DNA from: CBDFKV01 sp965249035
Lineage (GTDB): Bacteria; Pseudomonadota; Gammaproteobacteria; Arenicellales; Poriferihabitantaceae
Direction: 5' to 3'
DNA: 64,000 nucleotides
NCBI GenBank assembly: GCA_965249035.1
Contig: CBDFKV010000006.1
Coordinates: forward strand, 186,001 to 250,000
This document shows, piece after piece, positions 17,744 through 27,066 of the stretch (positions are counted from its first letter, which is position 1; the number at the start of each line of letters is the position of its first letter). Below the pieces are notes generated by a model that did no database searches, had not been told where the DNA came from, and saw nothing but the letters and a program-made list of their open reading frames with translations. A program made the translations under genes and the position numbers.

Positions 17744-18793
17744 ATGCCAAATCTAACGTTGTCTAACCCCTCGTTACCCCCTCGCTCTCCTCAGCCTATC
17801 AGGTCGATTCAAGTCGGATTTTTCGTGGTCAATGGATTTTCTATGATGTGCTTTGCCAATGCAGTCGAGCCACTCAGAGCGGCCAATATGATTTTAGGTG
17901 AGCATTTGTTTCAGCGCACCATCATTACGCCAGATGGCAAGCCGGTCAGTTCTTCCAGCAACCTACACCTACTGGCCGACCAAACACCCACTCCTCACCT
18001 CCCATTAGATTGGCTATTTGTCATCGCCAGCTACGATTATCAACGGCAGGCAGACAAACTAACGGTGTCTGCCATTCGTCAATTGAGCCGCAACGTAAAA
18101 GTGCTCGGAAGCTTAGACTGTGGCAGTTGGTTATTGGCCGAAGCGGGACTGCTGAACCATCACAGTGCAACCATCCACTGGCAGGAACTCGCGCTATTTG
18201 AAGAGCGCTTTCAGCAAATCAAGGTGAGCGATCAACGCTATGTGATTAGCAAAGCTAGAGTGAGTGCGGGTGGTGCGGTCGCCACACTCGACCTAATGCT
18301 TGAGCTGATCCGTGAACAGTGTGGTAAGCGTTTGTTTTTCGATGTGAGAAATTTATTTCTGCATGACGTCTCACAACCCGGCAACCGTCGCCAGCAGCGC
18401 CATAGTTTGCTTGAAGACTCACCACCTAGTTTGGTTAAGGCGATCAATCTAATGGAAGCAACAATAGAAAACCCATTGCCGCTGGCCGAAATAAGCACCC
18501 AAGTTTCGATATCATTGCGCACACTCAATCGCCTATTTAAACAACAAGTTGGCTCAAGCCCCGGACAATACTATTTGCATTTGCGCCTAAAAGCCGCACG
18601 TCGCTTAATTGCTGAAACGCGCCTTGGAATAACCGATATTTCGATCCGCTGCGGTTTTAATTCCCTACAGGCATTTAGCCGCGCCTTCAAACTGAAATTC
18701 GGAACCTCACCTAAAAGTGCACGCCGAGGGCGGATGATTTTGCAGAAGACAAAGCAGTTAACTCATGGGGCAACTAAAATGAGACCCTATTAG
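17744..18793 (+). CDS. cdhR: GlxA-family AraC-type regulator (CdhR-like)
   Basis: This 349-residue protein has an N-terminal DJ-1/PfpI-like sensor domain (about 20-190; SLDCGSWLLAEAGLL holds the nucleophile-elbow region). A C-terminal AraC double helix-turn-helix (about 235-335; TQVSISLRTLNRLFKQQVG, ISIRCGFNSLQAFSRAFK) follows. Regulators of this layout control carnitine and glycine-betaine catabolism in Pseudomonas (CdhR, GbdR). It is divergent from the carnitine operon with 92 bases between the starts, where its operator should lie. Carnitine or betaine as inducer is inferred from position. Confidence 0.85.
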   Translation: MPNLTLSNPSLPPRSPQPIRSIQVGFFVVNGFSMMCFANAVEPLRAANMILGEHLFQRTIITPDGKPVSSSSNLHLLADQTPTPHLPLDWLFVIASYDYQRQADKLTVSAIRQLSRNVKVLGSLDCGSWLLAEAGLLNHHSATIHWQELALFEERFQQIKVSDQRYVISKARVSAGGAVATLDLMLELIREQCGKRLFFDVRNLFLHDVSQPGNRRQQRHSLLEDSPPSLVKAINLMEATIENPLPLAEISTQVSISLRTLNRLFKQQVGSSPGQYYLHLRLKAARRLIAETRLGITDISIRCGFNSLQAFSRAFKLKFGTSPKSARRGRMILQKTKQLTHGATKMRPY

Positions 18794-18805
18794 TTATCGA
18801 TGCAC

Positions 18806-20338
18806 TCAGGGTTCGCTTCTGGGAAAGCGCTGGCTCTCTTCCAGCACATTTAAATCCATATGGTTGCGCATATAGCGTTCCGATGCGTGCTGAACGGGTT
18901 CAAATTCCCACGGAGTATATTTGCCTTGCGTAAGCGCTTCATACACTAACCAGCGCCGCGCTTGTGACTCACGCACCTCGGCATCAAAAGTGCCCAAATC
19001 CCAATAGGCTAATGATTTCTGTTTCAAGTCAGCCCTGACTTTGGCATGATTGGGATACTCAGCCAAGTTGGTTTTTTCTTGTGGGTCCGTTTGCAGATCA
19101 AACAGTTGATCAGGATCCAGCTGGCAGCGATTATATTTCCAACGGCCCTCGCGCAGCGATACCATGGGGGCATAAGATGCCTCAGCGGCGTATTCCATGC
19201 GCACGGGCGCTGTCCTCTTGCCACCCTGCCCTAAAGGCAGCAAGCTTTCCCCTTCACTCCACGGTGCGATTTCATCCGCGGGTATATCGGCCAGATCAGC
19301 CAGTGTTGGCACGACGTCAATCGTTGAGACTGGGTCGGTAACCAATCCCGGCGCCATTTGTGGCGCGGAGATCATCAATGGCACCCGTGCAGAACCCTCA
19401 AAAAAGCTCATCTTAAACCACAACCCTTTTTCACCCAGCATGTCACCGTGATCAGCCACAAAGACAATACTGGTGTTTTGTGTTTGACGCGTCTCTTCCA
19501 AAACCTTAAGTATTTTCCCTATCTTTTCATCAAGATACGAGATGTTTGCAAAATAAGCCTGACGTGCGCGGCGTACCTGCTTAGCAGTAATTTTAAAACG
19601 ACTATAATCATTGGCAAGCATGATACGCTGCGAATGAGGATCATAGTCTTTGAAGTCGTAAGCACCTTCTTGTGGTTTCAAAAAAGCACAATCATCATAC
19701 AACCCCCAAAACTGACGACGCGCGACATAAGGATCATGTGGATGCGTAAAGCTAACCGTCAGCGACCACGGTCGCTCATCTAAACCGCGGCTCAGCTGGT
19801 AAATCTTCTGGACCGCAGAAGCAGCTACCTCATCGTCAAATTCCAGCTGGTTAGTAATCTCCGCAACACCTGCGTCCGTCACCGAAGCCATGTTGTGATA
19901 CCACCAATCGATTCGTTCTCCGGGTTTACGATAATCGGGAGTCCAACCAAAATCAGCGGGATAAATATCGGTGGTTAAGCGCTCTTCAAAGCCGTGTAAC
20001 TGATCGGGGCCAACGAAATGCATCTTACCGGCTAGACAGGTGTAATACCCAGCGCGACGTAGATGATGCGCGTAAGTCGGCAAGTCGGCAGAAAACTCGG
20101 CAGCGTTGTCATAGACTTTGGTGCGTGAAGGCAACTGCCCAGTCATGAAACTCGCCCGTGATGGCGTGCACAACGGCGAGGCGGTATAGGCATTCTGAAA
20201 GCGCGTAGACTTGGCTGCCAGGGCCTTGAGATGGGGTGTATGTAACCATTCAGCCGGGCCGTCAGGAAACAAGGTGCCGTTCAACTGGTCAACCATAATA
20301 ACCAGGATGTTAGGCTTGCGCATGGTCAAATCATCCAA
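18806..20338 (-). CDS. betC: choline-sulfatase
   Basis: This 510-residue type I sulfatase has the formylglycine signature CTPSR (cysteine near residue 57, in SPLCTPSRASFMTGQ) and metal-binding motifs (VIMVDQLN at the start, FVADHGDMLGEKGLW mid-chain). The C-terminal extension typical of BetC (HASERYMRNHMDL) is present. It hydrolyses choline-O-sulfate to choline and sulfate. A second ATG five codons in (MRKPNILVIM) is an alternative start. It lies beside the carnitine operon and ABC transporter, consistent with shared osmolyte catabolism. betA/betB partners are not in the window. Confidence 0.9.
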   Translation of the reverse strand: MDDLTMRKPNILVIMVDQLNGTLFPDGPAEWLHTPHLKALAAKSTRFQNAYTASPLCTPSRASFMTGQLPSRTKVYDNAAEFSADLPTYAHHLRRAGYYTCLAGKMHFVGPDQLHGFEERLTTDIYPADFGWTPDYRKPGERIDWWYHNMASVTDAGVAEITNQLEFDDEVAASAVQKIYQLSRGLDERPWSLTVSFTHPHDPYVARRQFWGLYDDCAFLKPQEGAYDFKDYDPHSQRIMLANDYSRFKITAKQVRRARQAYFANISYLDEKIGKILKVLEETRQTQNTSIVFVADHGDMLGEKGLWFKMSFFEGSARVPLMISAPQMAPGLVTDPVSTIDVVPTLADLADIPADEIAPWSEGESLLPLGQGGKRTAPVRMEYAAEASYAPMVSLREGRWKYNRCQLDPDQLFDLQTDPQEKTNLAEYPNHAKVRADLKQKSLAYWDLGTFDAEVRESQARRWLVYEALTQGKYTPWEFEPVQHASERYMRNHMDLNVLEESQRFPRSEP

Positions 20339-20356
20339 TCTAAGTGTTGGTCGCAG

Positions 20357-20479
20357 TCAGCCTTTCAGTTGATCAACCAATTGCTTCAATGCGGCGATTT
20401 CAGAACTCATTTCCGGTTGAACGGGATCAAGTTCAGATAAAATTTGCTGCCCAAGCTCTTTTCTGGAAAACATATTCAT
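20357..20479 (-). CDS. small 40-residue protein upstream of betC
   Basis: A short frame on the minus strand starts at the ATG at 20479 (MNMFSRKELGQQILSELD) and stops at 20357, 18 bases before the betC start. The sequence is amphipathic and charged, with a C-terminal helix (SSEIAALKQLVDQLK), which looks like real protein rather than a shadow frame. No strong ribosome binding site is seen. It could be a small partner or leader peptide of betC. I do not recognise a family. Confidence 0.4.
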   Translation of the reverse strand: MNMFSRKELGQQILSELDPVQPEMSSEIAALKQLVDQLKG

Positions 20480-20561
20480 AACCGACTGGATCCGGTGAGT
20501 CTATAGCTCCGGAGGCCGTCGAAAACATACGTTGCGGTGAATGATTGTAAAATATTTACCC

Positions 20562-22220
20562 TTATATATCTGTTGCACCCTCACCGTTATCTACCCCGCG
20601 CTCTTCAAGCAAGGTAGTCAGCCATTCTGGATCCATTTCGGGCACAGACGAGAGCAATAAATCGGTATAGGGCTTATGAGGTGGTGTAAACATATCGTCT
20701 TTAGGTCCTTGCTCAATGATTTTTCCTTGTTGCATCACGACCACGTAATCCGCGATTGAGCGCACAGTTGCAAGATCATGCGTAATAAACATGTAGGCCA
20801 GATCCAGATCATCCTGCAAATCGCTCAGCAAGCGCAAGATGCCTTCTGCGACAAGTTGATCCAGAGCGCTGGTGACCTCATCGCAGACGATAAAAGTGGG
20901 TTCCGCAGCGAGCGTGCGCGCGATGCCGATTCTCTGCTTCTGACCACCTGACAACTCGCCAGGATAGCGGTGGTAGTATTTCTTGGGTTCAAGCTCGATC
21001 AAATCAAGCAATTCATCAACGCGTTTTTTGAGCGCTGTGCCTTTAAGCCCACTATAAAAAGCAGCGGGCCTGCCAATGATTTCACCAATACGTGTTTTTG
21101 GGTTCAGGGCGGTATCTGCCATTTGGTAAATCATTTGCGCCTGTCGCAATTGATCTTTTGTTCGATCCTGATAACGCGGCGGTAACTCTTTGCCATTAAA
21201 TGATACGGTGCCTTTCATTTGCGGCAGTAAACCTGTTATGACACGTGCCGCTGTCGATTTACCCGAACCGGATTCGCCCACCACTGCAACTGTGCGCCCG
21301 GCATAGATATCAAATGAAATATCTTTGAGGATTAATATTTCGCCATCATAGGATGCATCCACATTCTTCATTGAGACAACGGGTACAGCATCCGCGGGTG
21401 GCGGTGGCTTTTGTTCGCGTCTGAAATCGCGAACGGCCCAGAGTGATTTGGTGTAGTCTTTTTTGGGTGAATCGAGCATGGTTTTAGTATCCGCTGTCTC
21501 CACTTCATCACCACGCAACAGCACTTTTATCCGATCGGCCATTTGCGCTACCACCGCAAGATCGTGCGTAATATAAATCGCCGCCGTATTAAATTGATCA
21601 ACAATATCACGGATTGCAGCTAACACTTCAATCTGTGTCGTTACATCCAGTGCGGTAGTCGGCTCGTCAAATATGATTAAATCTGGTCGACAGCTCATTG
21701 CCATCGCAGTCATCGCGCGTTGTAATTGCCCGCCTGAGACCTGATGTGGATATCGAAAACCTATTTCCTCGGGGTTGGGTAATCGTAAGCGACGATACAG
21801 ATCAATCGCATCTTCTTGGCTTTCCGTCCGTTTACGTATTCGATACTGAACGGGTGCCTCGGTGTGCTGGTCGATCAGGCGATGCGAGGGATTGAAAGAA
21901 GCCGCTGCAGATTGTGCGACGTAGGCAATACGTGAGCTTCGGAGCGCCCTTAAATCTGCTCGTGGTGTTGAGGTTAACTCAAGGCCATCGAACTCCACAC
22001 TACCGCCTGATATCTTACAGCCGTCACGTGCAAAACCCATTGCCGCCAGTCCAATGGTTGATTTGCCAGCACCCGACTCACCAATCAAGCCGAGCACTTC
22101 TCCTCGGTGTAGGTCTAAATCAATACCGTGAACGATTTCAAACCACTTATCATCAGCGAAGGCTTCCAGACGTAAGCCTCTAATTTTCAGTAAAATGTCT
22201 TTGTCGTCTTTTATTGCCAT
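20562..22220 (-). CDS. ABC transporter, fused double ATPase (dipeptide/opine type)
   Basis: These 552 residues hold two complete ABC ATPase units. The first has Walker A GESGAGKST (about 46-54), signature VSGGQLQRA and Walker B LIIFDEPTTALD. The second has GESGSGKST (about 318-326), LSGGQKQRI and FIVCDEVTSALD. This corresponds to DppD and DppF fused in one chain, the two-ATPase form common in peptide/nickel-family importers. An AGGAGAGGA ribosome binding site precedes the ATG. It is the last gene of the binding protein-permease-permease-ATPase set. Confidence 0.92.
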   Translation of the reverse strand: MAIKDDKDILLKIRGLRLEAFADDKWFEIVHGIDLDLHRGEVLGLIGESGAGKSTIGLAAMGFARDGCKISGGSVEFDGLELTSTPRADLRALRSSRIAYVAQSAAASFNPSHRLIDQHTEAPVQYRIRKRTESQEDAIDLYRRLRLPNPEEIGFRYPHQVSGGQLQRAMTAMAMSCRPDLIIFDEPTTALDVTTQIEVLAAIRDIVDQFNTAAIYITHDLAVVAQMADRIKVLLRGDEVETADTKTMLDSPKKDYTKSLWAVRDFRREQKPPPPADAVPVVSMKNVDASYDGEILILKDISFDIYAGRTVAVVGESGSGKSTAARVITGLLPQMKGTVSFNGKELPPRYQDRTKDQLRQAQMIYQMADTALNPKTRIGEIIGRPAAFYSGLKGTALKKRVDELLDLIELEPKKYYHRYPGELSGGQKQRIGIARTLAAEPTFIVCDEVTSALDQLVAEGILRLLSDLQDDLDLAYMFITHDLATVRSIADYVVVMQQGKIIEQGPKDDMFTPPHKPYTDLLLSSVPEMDPEWLTTLLEERGVDNGEGATDI

Positions 22221-22239
22221 TGCGAATTCCTCTCCTAAA

Positions 22240-23301
22240 TTAGTTTTTCAATCCAGAGGATCGATAAAGCATCCAGTCAACCACAAAGTTAACTGAAACA
22301 GTTAGCAATGCGATTGCGCCCGCGGGAATGAGGGGAACGATCTCGCCAAATGAAATAAGGGTTGAGTTTTCTCTCACCATCGACCCCCAATCAGCGGTTG
22401 GCGGTTGCAGACCAAGGCCCAGAAATGACAGGCCGGATATGAGTAGAAATACGAAACAAAACCGCAAGCCAAATTCTGCGATTAAAGGCGCTGCGGCGTT
22501 GGGCAATATTTCACGTAGAATTAAATGCCAGGTTTTTTCGCCACGCAATTTTGCCGCTTCAATATAGTCCATTACGACAATATTTCCCGCTACCGCCCGA
22601 GCTAACCTGAATACAGGTGGCACGTATAAAAATGCAATCACCAATGTTAGCACGATAATATTTGTGCCAAAAATACTCAACAATAACAGCGAGAAAATCA
22701 GGCTCGGAATTGACATGAACACGTCTACCGTGCGCGACAATGCCTGATCCATAAATCCACCTTTAGTCGCTGCCATCAATCCCAGACTGGTGCCTGCGAA
22801 AAAGGCTAGAATAGTCGTTACCAATGCTAAGCCAACTGTATTGCGCGCGCCGTAAACCAAGCGGCTAAACATATCCCGCCCGAGTTGGTCACCTCCAAGC
22901 AACATAACATCATCTGCGGGTGCAAAAGCAGAGCCAACCACTTCAGCCTGCCCAAACGGTGCGATGATCGGCGCAAAAACGGCTGCGATCATATAAATCA
23001 TGATCATAAACAAGCCAAACGTCGCGGTCAGCGGTGCATTTCTAACCGCTTTGGAGCCTCCTCTCGGCAACACAATGGTCAGAAACTCTCTAAAACTATA
23101 CGCGATTCCCGCTGCAGCGGCGATAATGCCCGCTGCAATAGTGATGCGCCACAAGGCAGCCTCACCGCCAATAATCCCCACGATAAAGGAGACTAGTGTC
23201 AGTGAAAACAGCAGTAAAAATGCGGAGCGGTTTTGGTAATAAGCTGCTACGCACGATGCGCCAATAATTAAAGCGAAATATCCAATAACAAAATAACTCA
23301 T
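22240..23301 (-). CDS. ABC transporter permease (DppC type)
   Basis: This 353-residue membrane protein has an N-terminal extension with three to four extra hydrophobic segments before the canonical DppC core. The core contains the coupling-helix EAA motif (YIEAAKLRGEKTWHLILREILPNA) and PPTADWGSMVRE near the C-terminus, a DppC hallmark. The extra N-terminal membrane region makes it longer than the usual 270-300 residues. The gene sits 10 bases downstream of the partner permease. Confidence 0.9.
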   Translation of the reverse strand: MSYFVIGYFALIIGASCVAAYYQNRSAFLLLFSLTLVSFIVGIIGGEAALWRITIAAGIIAAAAGIAYSFREFLTIVLPRGGSKAVRNAPLTATFGLFMIMIYMIAAVFAPIIAPFGQAEVVGSAFAPADDVMLLGGDQLGRDMFSRLVYGARNTVGLALVTTILAFFAGTSLGLMAATKGGFMDQALSRTVDVFMSIPSLIFSLLLLSIFGTNIIVLTLVIAFLYVPPVFRLARAVAGNIVVMDYIEAAKLRGEKTWHLILREILPNAAAPLIAEFGLRFCFVFLLISGLSFLGLGLQPPTADWGSMVRENSTLISFGEIVPLIPAGAIALLTVSVNFVVDWMLYRSSGLKN

Positions 23302-23311
23302 GATTCGCTCC

Positions 23312-24268
23312 TTATTTGGGGTGACGTAGACGTGGATTGGTCAGTATCGATCCAATATCTGCGATCAGATTCAGAACGATAAAAGTGGCGGCAAAAATCA
23401 AACAGCAGGCTGTCACCACCGCAAAATCGCGCTTTGATACGCTGTCCACTAATAGCTGCCCAATACCCGGGTAGACAAAAACCACTTCCACCAGTACCAC
23501 GCCGGTGATCAAATATGCGAGATTCAATGCCACCACATTAATGACGGGGGCTAGAGCGTTTGGTAGGGCATGATGGGTAATAATTTTTCCTTGCGGAACA
23601 CCTTTTAATCTCGCCATTTCAATATACGGAGAAGCAAGTAAACTGATGATGGCCGCTCGTGTCATGCGCATCATATGTGCTGTCACCACCAAAACCAGCG
23701 TTAAAGCTGGCAGGAACATTCGGTGCAGTTTCTCGGTGAGTCCCATGTCATCTGAGATACTGGCAATGGCTGGGAACCAAGGGTTCTTGACCGCCAAAAA
23801 TAATACCAGGATATAGCCGACGAAAAACTCTGGCGAGGAAATTGAAGTTAATGTGACGACGTTCGCCACTCTGTCAAAAATTGAGTTTCGAAACAAGGCC
23901 GCCAAGATCCCGAGGCCGATTGCAATGGGTACGGCTATTATTGCAGCATAAATAGCCAGGAACAGCGTATTCGCGAACCTTTTGCTGATGAGTTCAACCA
24001 CCGGTTTACCACTGATCAGAGAGGTTCCAAAATTACCTGTGACTGCATTCCCCAGCCATTCAAAATAGCGCACTGGCGCAGATCGATCTAAGCCCAGCTC
24101 GTTTCGAAGCGCTGCGACCGATTCTTCTGTGGCCGATTGACCGAGCACGGCTTGTGCCAAATCCCCTGGTAGCAGTTCAACTGCACCGAAGATGATAATC
24201 GACACCACCAGCAGCGTAACTAGGCCTAATCCAAGCCGCTTAATAATAATTTGCAGAATATCGTTCAT
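23312..24268 (-). CDS. ABC transporter permease (DppB type)
   Basis: This 318-residue permease has the DppB/OppB pattern: an N-terminal helix (LGLVTLLVVSIIIFGAVEL), the PGDLAQAVLGQSATEE loop, the coupling motif ASPYIEMARLKGVPQGKII and the EVVFVYPGIGQLLVDSV segment. About six membrane helices are evident. It follows the solute-binding protein gene after a 149-base gap that contains a hairpin. Confidence 0.92.
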   Translation of the reverse strand: MNDILQIIIKRLGLGLVTLLVVSIIIFGAVELLPGDLAQAVLGQSATEESVAALRNELGLDRSAPVRYFEWLGNAVTGNFGTSLISGKPVVELISKRFANTLFLAIYAAIIAVPIAIGLGILAALFRNSIFDRVANVVTLTSISSPEFFVGYILVLFLAVKNPWFPAIASISDDMGLTEKLHRMFLPALTLVLVVTAHMMRMTRAAIISLLASPYIEMARLKGVPQGKIITHHALPNALAPVINVVALNLAYLITGVVLVEVVFVYPGIGQLLVDSVSKRDFAVVTACCLIFAATFIVLNLIADIGSILTNPRLRHPK

Positions 24269-24329
24269 GTTGTTCCTCTCGTGACAAGCGGTGCGGTTCG
24301 AGGTCCGCTTGATTTGGCAGGCTCAAAAT

Positions 24330-24364
24330 ACACCATCGCAATATTGAATATAGTGCGACGGTGT
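24330..24364. promoter_or_regulatory. intra-operon hairpin between binding protein and permeases
   Basis: acaccatcgca (24330-24340) pairs with tgcgacggtgt (24354-24364) with a single mismatch, around a 13-base loop. It lies between the binding-protein stop and the permease start, and no T run follows. Such hairpins often stabilise the upstream mRNA so that the binding protein is made in excess. Confidence 0.6.
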
Positions 24365-24417
24365 AGTGTGGCAGAGCGACTATATTTCATGCGCTCGACG
24401 AACTTACTATTTGACTA

Positions 24418-26028
24418 TTAAGACGTCATCCACCAACGGTGATAGGCGCGCCCGCCATCATTTTCCCAGGAAGATGCAACGCTATCGCCGTGTGCAATTT
24501 TACTGTTACGTGCATATACGTAATTTCTAAACAGCGGAATAATTGTGCCGCCATCATCGTGTGACAACTGGCACATTTCGTTATACATTTCAGCACGCAC
24601 CCCTTCATCGAGTTCGGCTTTTGCTTGTATCAGAAGCTCATTAAAGCGCTCGTTTTCCCAATGCGATTCATTCCATTCTGCGCCTTTTTTGTACGCCAAC
24701 GTGAACATATTATCGGGAGTTGGGCGTGCGCCCCAGGTTACAGTCACAAATGGTTTCTTAAGCCAAACATCTGACCAGTAACCGTCATTTGGCTCACGTA
24801 CTGCCTTCAAATCAATTCCCGCTGCTTTAGCGTGCTCAGAATACAAAACGCACATGTCTACAGCACCAGACATCAGTGAATCCGCGGTCGACAACTTGAC
24901 GCTAAGCTTTTCCATTCCAGCCTGTTTCAGATGAAATTTTGCTTTGTCCGGGTCATAGGAACGCTGCGCTATGTCCGGCGCATAGGGCATGTTAGGCGAA
25001 ACATGGTAATCATTACCAATGGTTGCCGCGCCAAATCTGATTTTTTCAATAATATCTTCACGATTGATCGCATACTTCAGCGCGAGGCGCACATCGACAT
25101 TATCATACGGCGCAGTATCACAAAACATCGGCATAGTGATCGCCGCACCACTCGGTACATTGTCTATCAAGATATCTGGCTTACGTTCTAATAGTGACAT
25201 GGTTTTTAAATCAACCGTTGTAATGCCATCTACATCACCGGTTATTAAGGCGGCTTGCATTGCATTTGGATCATTCAAAATTTTCAACTGGACCGCGTCA
25301 AAATAGGCGCCTTCACGATGCCAACCATCGTGGCGGACCAAATCGGTTTGAACGCCAGGCTCACGATTTTCAATTTTATAGGGGCCTGCGCCAATACCGC
25401 TTTCCCACTCAATTCCGCCATCTTCTTTAGCGGGCAGCATCACCAGATGATAATCAGTCATGATCCAGGGCAGATCAGCCGTACCCTGAGAGAGTTCGAT
25501 AATAATTGTGTGGTCGCCATCGGCTTTGATATCGGTGATATCCGCGACCAATGGTGCAGCGGCTGACCCTACTGATTCTTCTCGATGATAGTTCAAGGAG
25601 GCGATCGCATCTTTGGCGGTAAACTTCCTGCCATCGTGGAAGGTTGCATTTTTATTCAGATGAAAGGTCCACATTTTGGCATCTGGTGACGCTTCCCAGG
25701 AATCTGCCATATCCGGGCCCAGGCCATTTTCAGCGGTAATCTCAGTCAGAAAGCTGCGTATTGCATGCGATTCCTGGATCTCTTGTGTGCTTTGGAACTT
25801 GGCCGGATCAAGTGTATCGCTGGTATTTCCATCATGTATACCCGCGCGAAAGGTTCCGCCTCTTTGTGGTGTTGCTGCAGCGACGTCAGTCGTCCATAGG
25901 GTTGATGCAGATGTCGCCGTTATGCCCGCCGCGACGGCATAATTCATAAATTGCCGGCGGCTCATTTTGCCACATTTTGCCTCGCTTGCAATTTTATCGA
26001 TGATGGGGGAATGGCTTTTACTCGTCAT
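24418..26028 (-). CDS. Tat-exported family 5 extracellular solute-binding protein
   Basis: This 536-residue protein opens with a twin-arginine signal (SRRQFM at residues 23-28, then a hydrophobic stretch ending near DVAAA). A family 5 (DppA/OppA, PF00496) binding protein follows, with WTFHLNKNATFHDGRKFTAKD and YAINREDIIEKIRFGAA. Tat export is common for opine, betaine or peptide binders of marine bacteria. A GGAGA ribosome binding site precedes the ATG. The ligand is not evident; proximity to carnitine, choline-sulfate and MttB genes suggests a quaternary amine or a small betaine-like or opine compound. Confidence 0.9.
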   Translation of the reverse strand: MTSKSHSPIIDKIASEAKCGKMSRRQFMNYAVAAGITATSASTLWTTDVAAATPQRGGTFRAGIHDGNTSDTLDPAKFQSTQEIQESHAIRSFLTEITAENGLGPDMADSWEASPDAKMWTFHLNKNATFHDGRKFTAKDAIASLNYHREESVGSAAAPLVADITDIKADGDHTIIIELSQGTADLPWIMTDYHLVMLPAKEDGGIEWESGIGAGPYKIENREPGVQTDLVRHDGWHREGAYFDAVQLKILNDPNAMQAALITGDVDGITTVDLKTMSLLERKPDILIDNVPSGAAITMPMFCDTAPYDNVDVRLALKYAINREDIIEKIRFGAATIGNDYHVSPNMPYAPDIAQRSYDPDKAKFHLKQAGMEKLSVKLSTADSLMSGAVDMCVLYSEHAKAAGIDLKAVREPNDGYWSDVWLKKPFVTVTWGARPTPDNMFTLAYKKGAEWNESHWENERFNELLIQAKAELDEGVRAEMYNEMCQLSHDDGGTIIPLFRNYVYARNSKIAHGDSVASSWENDGGRAYHRWWMTS

Positions 26029-26250
26029 GCTGATCTCCTTGAATGAATGATTGTGTGAATATTATTGTTATGTCGCTAACGAAAACTTACTCTTCAGCGG
26101 CACATAATTATAAATTTAGAGTACCAGTACCGCTAATGATAAGCAAATTTCCTCTTTTTTCGCCTAAACACCCTAATATTTGACGCTAAGGTGCAGTCTT
26201 ATGTCGTAATGAGGTTAACTACTTCGAATGCTAGGTTAAGCTATTCTTGA

Positions 26251-26931
26251 TTACGCAACCTCCAAGTCTATTTCAAGCGGGTTTGGTCTAACAAACATTT
26301 CGTGATCGCTTGACAGATTCCAGTGATCTAGCGCGAGCTGTTTTGCTCTCTCGGGATCCTGTTGTTCAATCGCGTCAATAAACTGGTCGTGATGATCACT
26401 CGCTGTATATAAGCGCTCTTGCATCTCAGAGTTATTTGCACGAAAAAAGGTGTGCGCAATTCTCGCGTGGTCTATTGAAAGGCGTTGCAGGCTGGGCCAC
26501 AGATACTGATTATCCGCCATTTCACCCATGATCAGGTGGAAGTTACTATTGTGATAGACCATCGAATCAGGATCACGGGCCAATACCGCCTTACAAAATT
26601 GGCGTTGTGATGCCTTTAGGGCAGTAAGCTGTTCCGAGCTACGGTTTTCAGCTGCCAGTACAGCGATCGATGCGTAGACAGGAGGTGCCGTACGGAAAAA
26701 ATCACGCAGCATTTTGTAGTCCATTGATGACACATGCGCACCGCGGTTTTGCGCTATTTCCACATAACCTTCACCCGCCATGCGGCGCAAGACTTCTCTG
26801 ACGGGTGTGCGTGAAAGGTTGTATCGTTTACCAAGTCTGGTCTCATCCAGTTTCTCTCCCGGCTGCAACTCCATGGTAAGAATCTGGCGCTTTAGCGCAC
26901 GATATAAATCGTCTTTGTTTTGTTTGCTCAT
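26251..26931 (-). CDS. GntR family regulator, FCD type
   Basis: This 226-residue protein has an N-terminal winged helix-turn-helix (GEKLDETRLGKRYNLSRTPVREVLRRMAGEGYV, positions about 22-55). A C-terminal all-helical FCD ligand domain follows, with metal/ligand histidines in YHNSNFHLIMGEM and DHHDQFIDAIEQQD. It is divergent from the DapA-ALDH-MttB operon. A perfect 14-bp palindrome at 27008-27021 in the spacer is the likely operator, so it probably represses that operon and itself. Confidence 0.9.
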   Translation of the reverse strand: MSKQNKDDLYRALKRQILTMELQPGEKLDETRLGKRYNLSRTPVREVLRRMAGEGYVEIAQNRGAHVSSMDYKMLRDFFRTAPPVYASIAVLAAENRSSEQLTALKASQRQFCKAVLARDPDSMVYHNSNFHLIMGEMADNQYLWPSLQRLSIDHARIAHTFFRANNSEMQERLYTASDHHDQFIDAIEQQDPERAKQLALDHWNLSSDHEMFVRPNPLEIDLEVA

Positions 26932-27007
26932 GGTTCATTTCCGCACACCATAAAAGAGATTTATGTACGGGGATATGTTTTGATTACGCTATTGTTGCAC
27001 AGCGCAA

Positions 27008-27021
27008 AATTGTATACAATT
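27008..27021. promoter_or_regulatory. GntR/FCD operator candidate
   Basis: aattgtatacaatt is a perfect 14-bp palindrome, containing the TTGTATACAA core typical of FCD-type GntR sites. It lies 45 bases before the DapA-like start and 76 bases from the divergent gntR start, so binding could block both promoters. Confidence 0.7.
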
Positions 27022-27066
27022 ATTATACATAATGCAAATCAAGCATCTTATCCAAATTATACCGAC

